The translations under genes were made by a program, and so were the position numbers. The notes beneath the pieces were generated by a model. It did no database searches. It was given only the letters and a program-made list of their open reading frames with translations, and was not told the DNA's origin. Shown here in pieces: positions 56,391 through 64,000 of a stretch of DNA of 64,000 nt (position 1 is its first letter; every line of letters starts with the position of its first letter). The stretch lies in NCBI RefSeq assembly GCF_022807975.1, contig NZ_CP094358.1, positions 124,001-188,000 on the forward strand. Reading direction: 5' to 3'. The DNA is from Abyssalbus ytuae. GTDB lineage: Bacteria > Bacteroidota > Bacteroidia > Flavobacteriales > Flavobacteriaceae.

Positions 56391-56421
56391 GAAACATGTA
56401 AGAATATTTAGTCAACTATTT

Positions 56422-56450
56422 AAAATCCACTCTTCTTGAGTGGATTTTTT
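56422..56450 (+). terminator. Hairpin terminator after fadE
   Basis: Perfect 11-base arms AAAATCCACTC (56422-56432) and GAGTGGATTTT (56438-56448), loop TTCTT, with a T run. Confidence 0.93.
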
Positions 56451-56558
56451 ATTACCCTGATGAATAAATTGATAAAATAATATTAAGAAAATATAAAATA
56501 ATATTCACCTGCTATTTAACTCAATCCTATATTTGATATCAGAATAATTTATGCATTT

Positions 56559-57884
56559 ATGATAAATGAAATCTATAGAATAAAAGTATACGGGAGATTG
56601 TTTTTATTAATTATTTTATCATCCTTCCTTATTAATTGCGGAAGTGGAAACGATGACCCCCAATCAATAAACACAGACACAGACAATGATGGAATTCCGG
56701 ATTTGGAAGATGAATGTGCGACGATACCTGGTATAGCTGCTTTTAATGGTTGTCCGGATCCTGACAGGGACAATGACGGTATAGCTAATATTATAGACGA
56801 TTGCCCGGATGCAGCCGGAACCGCTGACACCAACGGTTGCCCCGATACGGATAATGACGGTATAAGTGACAATAATGATGAATGTCCTGAAGAAAGCGGA
56901 ATTGCAGAATTAAACGGATGTCCCAAGCCGGATTCTGATAACGATGGTATCCCCGATGATACTGATAATTGTCCGGAAATTGCAGGAACCCTTCCTTTAA
57001 ACGGATGCCCGGTGGATAATTCCTCAAACATACCACTAGAGAACATTGGTAACGGGGTAAATCTTCAACCCTCCTATTACAATAGTGGTAACGTAGTTGT
57101 AGGGTGGGATTTAATGGCAAATTATCCTGAGATAACTACTATCAGAATTGAAATTGAGCCTTTTGTAAATATTGAAACAGCCAAACAATGGTTACAAGGA
57201 GCACAAGATATAGGCCTTACCGTTATAGCAACATATCACGATGCCATTGATGCAGGATTAGGCAACAACGACAAACAAAATCTTATAAATGCTGCCAACT
57301 GGTGGGTTGAAAACTATTCGGCATTAAAAGAAACAGGTCCGTTTATTGTTAATTTATCCAACGAATGGGGAAATCATGACCTTACAGCTTCTCAATATGC
57401 CGATGCTTATAATGATGCTATAGAAATTGTGAGAGGCGTGTATGGAGGATTAATTATAATTGATGTTCCCGGCTGGGGCCAAAATGTTAAAGTAGCAGCA
57501 GAAGCCTCTCCGTTAATTGAAGATGAAAATATTATACTATCTGCTCATATTTACGAAGGAGCCTACTATCAACCGGAAGGAAGAGCATTACAGGCAACCG
57601 ATCTCGATCAGTTAGCAAATACAGGAAGGCCCTGTATTTTAGGTGAATTCGGACACGATGCCTCTGCCGATATTGATGAAACCGGGTTTGCAGACTGGAA
57701 AGCCATAGTTGAACATGCCAGAGATAACCTTAACTGGCCGGTATTGGGGTGGTGCTGGAATGGCGATGGTGGTACAACCATGAATATGGTTTCACCTTCA
57801 TGGGCACAAAATGCAACGGCCACTACTTTCACTCCCGATCCCGAACATATGAACAGAATAATAGATATAATTAGTAAAAACTAA
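56559..57884 (+). CDS. GH5-type glycoside hydrolase lipoprotein with calcium-binding TSP3 repeats
   Basis: Encodes 441 residues. Lipobox FLINC (Cys27) marks a lipoprotein. Four thrombospondin type 3 repeats follow (about 40-150), each with the Asp-x-Asn-Asp-Gly-Ile calcium loop ([36 protein letters not shown]) and paired cysteines. A TIM-barrel GH5 domain (about 155-440) carries the acid/base Glu269 in LSNEWG and the nucleophile Glu363 in LGEFGHD. Such enzymes hydrolyse beta-mannan or beta-glucan; the repeats would act as a rigid calcium-stabilised stalk holding the enzyme off the cell surface. Substrate is not determined. It stands alone between a terminator and a repeat array. Confidence 0.85.
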   Translation: MINEIYRIKVYGRLFLLIILSSFLINCGSGNDDPQSINTDTDNDGIPDLEDECATIPGIAAFNGCPDPDRDNDGIANIIDDCPDAAGTADTNGCPDTDNDGISDNNDECPEESGIAELNGCPKPDSDNDGIPDDTDNCPEIAGTLPLNGCPVDNSSNIPLENIGNGVNLQPSYYNSGNVVVGWDLMANYPEITTIRIEIEPFVNIETAKQWLQGAQDIGLTVIATYHDAIDAGLGNNDKQNLINAANWWVENYSALKETGPFIVNLSNEWGNHDLTASQYADAYNDAIEIVRGVYGGLIIIDVPGWGQNVKVAAEASPLIEDENIILSAHIYEGAYYQPEGRALQATDLDQLANTGRPCILGEFGHDASADIDETGFADWKAIVEHARDNLNWPVLGWCWNGDGGTTMNMVSPSWAQNATATTFTPDPEHMNRIIDIISKN

Positions 57885-57991
57885 TCCGGAAGCATTTCTT
57901 CAACAATTTAATGCAATGTAAACTAATCTTCGAAAGTATCCCATGAAATTTGAAATGAAGGTTCCCTACAATTTCAAGCTGTTTTTGATAC

Positions 57992-58150
57992 CCGGAAAAA
58001 ATGCATGGGAAGCCATAAAAAACCCGTGAGGAATCAGAAAAAACCCGTAAGGAACCGGAAAAAATGCACGAGGAACCGGAAAAAACCCATGAGGAACCGG
58101 AAAAATGCATGGGAAGCCGGAAAAAATGCACGAGGAACCGGAAAAAAATT
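57992..58150. repeat. 21-base tandem repeat array
   Basis: Unit CCGGAAAAAATGCACGAGGAA. Units start at 57992, 58013, 58034, 58055, 58076, 58097 (20 bases) and 58117, with a partial unit from 58138. Units vary mainly between AATGCA and AACCCG/AACCCA in the middle. It lies in the 370-base gap between the GH5 and GH15-like genes; the remainder of the gap (58151-58254) shows nothing recognisable. Open frames crossing it on both strands are products of the 7-codon periodicity. Confidence 0.92.
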
Positions 58151-58254
58151 AGAAGTACGGAAAAATCTGAATGCTGAATTTATAATTAATCTCCGGCTCC
58201 CCACCTTCCAGGGAGGAACTACCACGCCCTGGCATGGGGAGGGATAAATCTTTT

Positions 58255-60060
58255 TTAAGTCAAATTTATTGCTTCAATGAGTTCTTCCTCTTCCGTTAGT
58301 CGTGATAAATTAGTAGCAGTTTCTATAAGAGCTAAATGCGAATAAGCCTGGGGAAAGTTTCCTAATAATCTTTTTGTCTTAAAATCTATATCTTCACTAA
58401 ACAACCCTAAATGATTACTATATGAAAGTAACTGTTCAAAAAGTGAGATAGCTTTTTTACGTTCCCCAATTTTATACAAAGCATTAATAAACCAAAAAGT
58501 ACATATGGTAAAAGAAGACGAAGGAAGTCCGAAATCGTCTTTATTTTTATACCGGTACATTAATCCTTCATAACTTAATTCCCTTTCAATAGCTTTAACC
58601 GTACTTACATATTTTTCATCCCTGGCATCAATAAAACCATATGGCTCCATAAGTAGTACCGAGGCATCCATATCTTTTGATCCGTAAGACTGGGTAAATG
58701 CACCAACTTCCTCATTCCAGGCATTAGTTAAAATATCATTGCGTATTTCTTTTTCAATAACCTCCCATTTTTTTATTTTGGATATTTTACCTAAAACCCT
58801 GGCTACTTTTAAAGCTTTATCAATTGCCACCCAGCAAAGTACTTTTGAAAAAGTAAAATGTCTTTCTTCTGTTCTAAACTCCCATATTCCTTTGTCAGCC
58901 TCTTTCCAGTGTTTATCCACCACCCATACAATACCTTTGGTAATAGACCAAAGTTCTTCTGTGTTTTCAATATCGGTACTAAACTTAACCAATTGTTCAT
59001 GGATAACATCCATTAATATCCCGTAAATATCATTTTGCTTTTGCTCATAGGCTGCATTTCCAATTCTTACCGGTTTGGAGTTTTCATATCCATTTAAATG
59101 ATCTAATATTTTTTCAGTCAGCATTTTTTCCTTATTGATTCCATACATTATCTGGAGTTTCTCATCTTTATCAGGGATCAAATCAATAATAAATTGCAAA
59201 TAACGTTTGGCTATATTTTTATGTCCCATTTCCGAAACAACTTTTATAACCATAGAAGCATCACGTATCCAGCAAAAACGATAATCCCAGTTCCGGACTT
59301 CACCTATGGTTTCAGGCAATGAGGTTGTTGCCGCAGCCAGTACTGCTCCTGATTTATCATAACTTAACAGTTTCAGGGTAAGGGCACTTCTCATTATCTC
59401 ATCATTATACTTTTTGTATTTAGGAGTTTTATCTACCCAGTTTAACCAATACACTTTGGTCCTGTTAAGTTCAAGGTATACCTTATCAGTAGTAGGATTT
59501 AACACTTTTTCATGATAGCTTACCAGGAAGAAACCGTCCTGGCTTAAAGTTATTTTTTCCTGGTTGAGCACGGCTTTATTGTCAAAACTTGTATACATAA
59601 ATAAGGTATCGTAAGCTCCTTCCTGAGTAATACTTACAATAAAATTATCTTTTATATGGGTAAATGTTTTAAACGCTCCGTATTCCAGTTTAGGATTATA
59701 TTTTACCCTGAATTCCGGCTTTCCACTTACATGCTTTATGTATCTTATAATATCGGGTGGAGAATTGTATCCTCCGCTCTCTTTATAATACCGGGGCATA
59801 AAATCTCTTATTTCGAAAACATTCTCCCCTGCTGCAAAACTGGTTAGTAATATGCAGGTATCATCATCATATTTTTGCGATATCTTATATGAATCGTCCA
59901 CGAGGAATTCAAAACTGCCACCTTTTTCATCATCAAGTATTTTTGCAAAAACAGATGACGAGTCAAATTCAGGCAAACAACACCAATCCAAAGATCCTGT
60001 TTTAGAAATTAAAGCTGCACTCCTGCAATTACCAATAATACCATAGTCGAGATTCTGCAT
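58255..60060 (-). CDS. GH15-like alpha-glucosidase/trehalase
   Basis: Encodes 601 residues from MQNLDYGIIGNCRSAALI; an in-frame start at 60240 adds 60 hydrophobic residues that overlap the divergent gene and do not belong to the family. An N-terminal beta domain (ALISKTGSLDWCCLPEFDSSSVFAKILD) precedes an alpha/alpha barrel with NWDYRFCWIRDASM, GVDKHWKEADKG-type and LLMEPYGFIDARD segments. Family members hydrolyse trehalose or glucan ends; divergence from the trehalose synthesis gene at 60143 suggests trehalose or a related glucoside. No signal peptide is seen, so it is probably cytoplasmic. Confidence 0.85.
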   Translation of the reverse strand: MQNLDYGIIGNCRSAALISKTGSLDWCCLPEFDSSSVFAKILDDEKGGSFEFLVDDSYKISQKYDDDTCILLTSFAAGENVFEIRDFMPRYYKESGGYNSPPDIIRYIKHVSGKPEFRVKYNPKLEYGAFKTFTHIKDNFIVSITQEGAYDTLFMYTSFDNKAVLNQEKITLSQDGFFLVSYHEKVLNPTTDKVYLELNRTKVYWLNWVDKTPKYKKYNDEIMRSALTLKLLSYDKSGAVLAAATTSLPETIGEVRNWDYRFCWIRDASMVIKVVSEMGHKNIAKRYLQFIIDLIPDKDEKLQIMYGINKEKMLTEKILDHLNGYENSKPVRIGNAAYEQKQNDIYGILMDVIHEQLVKFSTDIENTEELWSITKGIVWVVDKHWKEADKGIWEFRTEERHFTFSKVLCWVAIDKALKVARVLGKISKIKKWEVIEKEIRNDILTNAWNEEVGAFTQSYGSKDMDASVLLMEPYGFIDARDEKYVSTVKAIERELSYEGLMYRYKNKDDFGLPSSSFTICTFWFINALYKIGERKKAISLFEQLLSYSNHLGLFSEDIDFKTKRLLGNFPQAYSHLALIETATNLSRLTEEEELIEAINLT

Positions 60061-60142
60061 ATTAATTATAGTTTTTATAACGCTTAAAAGCCAATTATTC
60101 CTTAAATTAACAAAAAATATAAAGAACGATTTAAAACTTTTT

Positions 60143-62365
60143 ATGAACAAAACAATAATTGTTTCAAACAGATTACCCTTACAGATAAAGCTAAATGAAG
60201 ATAAATTAGAAATAAAACCCAGTGTGGGAGGACTTGCCACCGGAATGAAATCGGTTCATGCTGAAGGAGATAGCCTATGGATAGGATGGTCCGGGCTCAC
60301 AGAAGAAGAACTGAATGAACCATTAAGGAACCAGGTTAAAAATGCTGTTAAAAAAGAAAATTGTGCCTCAGTTTCATTAACGAGGAAAGATGTAGATAAT
60401 TTTTACTTTGGCTTTAGTAATAAAACATTGTGGCCGTTATTCCATTATTTTTTAGAATATACTTCCTTTGAAAAGGAAAATTGGGAATCCTATAAAAAAG
60501 TAAACCAAAAATTTGCCGACGTTGTAATTGAAAATATTGAAGACGGGGACACGGTTTGGGTTCATGATTATCAATTACTTCTGTTGCCGGGTTTAATTAA
60601 AAAAGAAAAACCCAATACCTCCATAGGTTTCTTTTTACATATTCCATTTCCATCATTTGAAATCTTCCGGACCTTTCCATGGCGTGAAGAAATTTTAACT
60701 GGAATGTTGGGATCAGACTTACTTGGTTTTCACACTTATGATTATGAAAGGCACTTTTTAAGTTCAGTAAAAAGAATCTTGAGGTTAGACGTTCATTTTA
60801 ATGAAATTTCATTTCATGACAGAGTTATAAAGGTAGATTCTTTTCCTATGGGAATTGACTACAAAAAATTTCATGAGGCTGCTAAAAAACATATAAGCCA
60901 ACCTCCAAAAGAACGTTCGGAAACACAAAAACGTTTAGACGACCACATCCAGGCTTCTCCCAATACAAAACTTGTATTATCTATTGACAGGCTTGATTAC
61001 ACCAAAGGCATTCCCAATAGAATAAAAGCTTTTGAATACTTTTTAGATAAATACCCGGAGTATAAAGAAAAAGTAAGATTAATTATGCTATCAGTTCCTT
61101 CACGTTCCAACGTTCCTCAATACCAGCTTTTAAAAAAAGAAACCGATGAACTCGTAGGAAGAATTAACGGAAAATTTGCGACTGTTAGCTGGACTCCAAT
61201 CTGGTATTTTTACCGGTCGTTGGCTTTTGAAACTTTAATTGACCTGTATACAGCCGCTTCGGTAGCATTTATAACTCCGGTAAGGGATGGTATGAACCTG
61301 GTTGCCAAAGAATATGTAGCTACTCGGGTTAATAAAGACGGGGTGCTTATTTTAAGTGAAATGGCTGGTGCCGCTAAAGAAATGAGTGAAGCACTTTTAA
61401 TTAATCCTAATAATTTTGAACAAATTGCCGATACTTTAAAAAAAGCATTGGAAATGCCTCAGGAAGAACAGGAACGAAGAATTTCTATCCTGCAAAAAAG
61501 ATTAGAAAGGTACAGCGTGGAAAGGTGGGCACAAGAGTTTATGAAATCACTCAATTCAACAAAAAAACTTACCGAAGTATATGTTTCAAAAAAAATGAAT
61601 TCAACTATTGAAAAAAACATACTGGATTCATTTAAAAAAGCAGATAAAAAACTAATGCTCCTTGACTATGATGGTACTCTCGTTGATTTTAAAAATAATC
61701 CCCATGATGCCTCTCCGGATAAAGAACTTTATGAATTACTCGACAACCTCAGTGCGGCCGATAATACAGATGTAGTAATAATTAGCGGGAGGGATAAAGA
61801 AACTTTTACCAAATGGTTTGGTGACAAAAATTATAACCTGGTGGTAGAACATGGTGTTTGGTTAAAAAGAGACAACAAAGACTGGGAAGCCCTGGAAATA
61901 GTTAAAAAAGAATGGATGGAAAACATACGCCCTATCCTGCAAACTTTTGTAGACAGGACTCCGGGTACTTTTATTGAAACTAAAAATTACTCCCTTGCCT
62001 GGCATTATCGGGCAGCCGATCCTGAACTTGCCCAAATAAGGGTAGTAGAAATAAAAACAGTTTTAACAAGCTTAATAGCTAATGATAACCTTACCGTTTT
62101 AGAAGGAAACAAAGTTATAGAAATAAAAAGCGGAAATGTAAATAAAGGACGAGCCTCTACCCGGCTGGTAACAGAAAATGATTATGACTTTATTTTTGCC
62201 ATAGGCGATGATTGGACTGATGAATACATGTTTGAAGAATTACCTGAAAAAGCCCATACAATAAAAGTCGGATATAAAAAAACGTATGCAAAATACTATA
62301 TACAAGGTACGGAAGATGTACGAAAATTATTGAATAAAATAAATTTACTTAATAATAACTCATAG
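60143..62365 (+). CDS. Fused trehalose-6-phosphate synthase / trehalose-6-phosphate phosphatase
   Basis: Encodes 740 residues. The GT20 synthase domain (about 1-470) has IIVSNRLPLQI, GGLATGMKSVH, VWVHDYQLLLLPGLI, DRLDYTKGIPNRIKAFE and RDGMNLVAKEYVA. The HAD phosphatase domain (about 500-735) begins LLDYDGTLVDFKNNP with the two catalytic aspartates, and has IISGRDKETF and AIGDDWTDEYMFE. It makes trehalose from UDP-glucose and glucose-6-phosphate in two steps. E. coli has separate OtsA and OtsB; the fused form is common in Bacteroidota. The M28 peptidase gene starts 5 bases after its stop. Confidence 0.95.
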   Translation: MNKTIIVSNRLPLQIKLNEDKLEIKPSVGGLATGMKSVHAEGDSLWIGWSGLTEEELNEPLRNQVKNAVKKENCASVSLTRKDVDNFYFGFSNKTLWPLFHYFLEYTSFEKENWESYKKVNQKFADVVIENIEDGDTVWVHDYQLLLLPGLIKKEKPNTSIGFFLHIPFPSFEIFRTFPWREEILTGMLGSDLLGFHTYDYERHFLSSVKRILRLDVHFNEISFHDRVIKVDSFPMGIDYKKFHEAAKKHISQPPKERSETQKRLDDHIQASPNTKLVLSIDRLDYTKGIPNRIKAFEYFLDKYPEYKEKVRLIMLSVPSRSNVPQYQLLKKETDELVGRINGKFATVSWTPIWYFYRSLAFETLIDLYTAASVAFITPVRDGMNLVAKEYVATRVNKDGVLILSEMAGAAKEMSEALLINPNNFEQIADTLKKALEMPQEEQERRISILQKRLERYSVERWAQEFMKSLNSTKKLTEVYVSKKMNSTIEKNILDSFKKADKKLMLLDYDGTLVDFKNNPHDASPDKELYELLDNLSAADNTDVVIISGRDKETFTKWFGDKNYNLVVEHGVWLKRDNKDWEALEIVKKEWMENIRPILQTFVDRTPGTFIETKNYSLAWHYRAADPELAQIRVVEIKTVLTSLIANDNLTVLEGNKVIEIKSGNVNKGRASTRLVTENDYDFIFAIGDDWTDEYMFEELPEKAHTIKVGYKKTYAKYYIQGTEDVRKLLNKINLLNNNS

Positions 62366-62370
62366 AATAA

Positions 62371-63717
62371 ATGAAAAAAATACTATTCGCTTTTTTAATA
62401 GTTTTCACTTCAATAAAGGCTTTTTCCCAGGCACAAGACCAAAAAATTTATGAAATAATCGAGTCTATATCAGAAACCAGGATTGAAAAAGATATTAAAA
62501 TATTAGCAAATTTTGGAACAAGACATACTTTAAGTGATACTGTTTCCAATAAAAGAGGCATTGGAGCAGCCCGAAGGTGGATTAAATCGGAGTTTGAAAA
62601 AATATCTGCCAATTGCAACAGTTGTTTAGAAGTATTTTATCAGAAAAACTTTTTTGAAAAAGGTACAAATCAAAGAATTGTGCACGATGTATGGGTAAAT
62701 AATGTGGTTGCCATTCAACGGGGTTCAAAATATCCTAACCGTTTTATTATCATGAGTGGCGATATTGATTCCAGAGTATCCGACCCAACGGATTTTACTT
62801 CTGATTCACCCGGGGCAAACGATAATGCAAGTGGTATGGCAGGAACAATAGAAGCGGCGAGAATTCTTTCAAAATACAAATTTGACAGTAGCATTATTTA
62901 TGTTGGATTATCCGGTGAAGAACAAGGCTTATTCGGCGGAAAAGGTTTAGCAAAATATGCCAGGGATAAAGGATGGGAAATTATCGGGGTTCTCAACAAC
63001 GACATGATTGGCAATATTAAAGGGGTAGATGGTATTATTGATAACAGGACTTTCAGAATTTTCTCCGAACCCGTTCCACCTACCGAAACAGATAAAGAAA
63101 GGTTGTCCAGACGTTTTTATGGTGGCGAAGTTGACGGTATTTCCCGTCAATTGGCCAGGTATATTCATAAAACCGTAAAAACTTATATGCCGGAAATGAA
63201 TCCTATGATGGTATACAGGTTAGACAGGTTTGGACGGGGTGGACATCATCGTCCTTTTAACGATTTGGGCTTTGCCGGAATACGGATAATGGAGGCACAT
63301 GAAAATTATACACAGCAACATCAGGATATAAGGGAAGAAAACGGTATAAAATACGGAGATGTAGTAGAGCATGTTAATTTTAATTATGCAAAAAAATTAA
63401 CTGCTGTAAATGCCATAAACCTTGCATCAATAGCCTGGGCGCCTTCAGCTCCAACCAACGTTGCGATTGGGGGTATTGTAGAACCTTCGGCTAAATTAAA
63501 GTGGGATAAAGTAAATGACAGTAATATAGCAGGTTATAAAATTTACTGGCGGTTAACTACCTCCCCTACCTGGGATAACAGTCGTTTTGTAGGTAATATT
63601 AGTGAATTTACTTTAGAGGGCATCGTACTGGATAATTATTATTTTGGAGTCGCAACCGTAGGAAAGAACGGCTTTGAAAGTATTGTTGTTTTTCCATCAG
63701 AAATTATAAAAAAATAA
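62371..63717 (+). CDS. M28 family secreted metallopeptidase with C-terminal FN3 domain
   Basis: Encodes 448 residues. Signal peptide about 1-20 (FAFLIVFTSIKAFSQA). The M28 zinc aminopeptidase domain (about 60-350) shows the metal-ligand regions SPGANDNASGMAGTIEAARIL, LSGEEQGLFGGKGLAKYA and NNDMIGNIKG, and a histidine-rich loop GHHRPFNDLGF. A fibronectin type III domain (about 360-448, PSAPTNVAIGGIVEPSAKLKWDKV) ends the protein. It should be periplasmic or outer-membrane-exported; no clear type IX sorting tail is visible. Substrate unknown. It is 5 bases downstream of the trehalose gene, probably cotranscribed. Confidence 0.88.
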   Translation: MKKILFAFLIVFTSIKAFSQAQDQKIYEIIESISETRIEKDIKILANFGTRHTLSDTVSNKRGIGAARRWIKSEFEKISANCNSCLEVFYQKNFFEKGTNQRIVHDVWVNNVVAIQRGSKYPNRFIIMSGDIDSRVSDPTDFTSDSPGANDNASGMAGTIEAARILSKYKFDSSIIYVGLSGEEQGLFGGKGLAKYARDKGWEIIGVLNNDMIGNIKGVDGIIDNRTFRIFSEPVPPTETDKERLSRRFYGGEVDGISRQLARYIHKTVKTYMPEMNPMMVYRLDRFGRGGHHRPFNDLGFAGIRIMEAHENYTQQHQDIREENGIKYGDVVEHVNFNYAKKLTAVNAINLASIAWAPSAPTNVAIGGIVEPSAKLKWDKVNDSNIAGYKIYWRLTTSPTWDNSRFVGNISEFTLEGIVLDNYYFGVATVGKNGFESIVVFPSEIIKK

Positions 63718-63731
63718 AATAAGTAATTTCT

Positions 63732-64000
63732 ATGGTAGATGAAGAAAATCATTATTATTTTAAAACAAAAGAAGAATGGCGTAAGTGGTTAGAAAAAAAT
63801 CATAACTCTTCCAATGGTATTTATTTAATATTTTACAAAGTTGAAAGCAGCTATGAAAGTATGCGTTGGGAAGAAGCTGTCAGAGAAGCACTTTGTTTTG
63901 GTTGGATTGACTCTACCGTAAAAAAATTAGATAACGAACGTAGACGCCAGTATTTTTCTCCGCGTAATAATAAGAGTACCTGGAGCAAGCTCAATAAAAC
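63732..64000 (+). CDS. YdeI/OmdA-like protein, N-terminal part (cut by window end)
   Basis: Starts at ATG 63732, 14 bases after the peptidase stop, and stays open to the window edge (89 codons). The visible sequence (YYFKTKEEWRKWLEKNH, GIYLIFYKVE, REALCFGWIDSTVKKLD, RRRQYFSPRNNKSTWSKLN) is that of the YdeI/OmpD-associated family, whose molecular role is not established although some members are linked with resistance to antimicrobial peptides. Confidence 0.85.
   Translation, partial: MVDEENHYYFKTKEEWRKWLEKNHNSSNGIYLIFYKVESSYESMRWEEAVREALCFGWIDSTVKKLDNERRRQYFSPRNNKSTWSKLNK

Noticed and set aside
58005-58247. Repeat-protein frames across the 21-base array (both strands)
   Set aside because: They exist only because 21 is divisible by three; the predicted products are low-complexity, with no signal, domain or plausible start outside the array.
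60061-60240. 60-residue N-terminal extension of the GH15-like protein
   Set aside because: It overlaps the divergent trehalose gene and is unlike the family; the family start is MQNLDYG at 60060.

Overview
The window looks like chromosomal DNA of a Bacteroidota bacterium, most likely a member of the Flavobacteriaceae. Supporting signs are AT-rich DNA, three features typical of the phylum (SusC/SusD pairs, a hybrid two-component regulator, a C-terminal tail like those used by type IX secretion), promoters of the TAnnTTTG type, and genes that mostly lack strong ribosome binding sites. No rRNA, tRNA, insertion sequence, prophage or CRISPR array was seen.

Region 1 (1-40 kb) is a large locus for breaking down an acidic, uronate-containing polysaccharide. 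It opens with the end of a rhamnose-type gene set (permease fragment, L-rhamnose mutarotase), a DUF4861 lipoprotein and a LacI-type repressor. A tightly packed minus-strand operon then runs kduI-kduD-uxaC-kdgK-eda-exuT-uxaB-uxaA and converts unsaturated uronates and galacturonate to pyruvate plus glyceraldehyde-3-phosphate. Upstream in the same direction lie the polymer-attacking genes: a hybrid sensor/AraC regulator, an acetylesterase, a multi-domain secreted protein (beta-helix, deacetylase, CBM3, sorting tail), SusC, SusD, a GH88 unsaturated glucuronidase and a GH2 enzyme. On the plus strand follow an SDR fructuronate reductase, mannonate dehydratase (the glucuronate branch), a phosphofructokinase with pyrophosphate-type active-site residues, and a second SusC/SusD pair. 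Near-identical perfect palindromes (GTAATCGATTAC core) lie in front of kduI and between the DUF4861 and lacI genes, tying the catabolic operon to the LacI regulator. A different CG-centred palindrome pair lies in front of the second SusC/SusD pair.

Region 2 (40-48 kb) is mostly housekeeping: a small membrane protein, a highly charged exported repeat protein, RsmB-type rRNA methyltransferase, an endonuclease I lipoprotein, an unlisted 44-residue membrane protein and PurL.

Region 3 (48-56.4 kb) is a fatty-acid beta-oxidation cluster: acyl-CoA ligase, MarR regulator with a strong palindromic operator, then fadN-fadA-fadE order, with a decayed four-helix-bundle gene between fadA and fadE.

Region 4 (56.5-64 kb) holds a GH5 lipoprotein with calcium-binding TSP3 repeats, a 21-bp tandem repeat array, a GH15-like glucosidase divergent from a fused trehalose-phosphate synthase/phosphatase, an M28 peptidase with an FN3 domain, and the start of a YdeI-like gene cut by the window edge.

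The most interesting items are the composite beta-helix/deacetylase/CBM3 protein with its two almost identical internal modules, the two operator families, the PPi-type phosphofructokinase inside a uronate locus, and two unusual non-coding repeat arrays.
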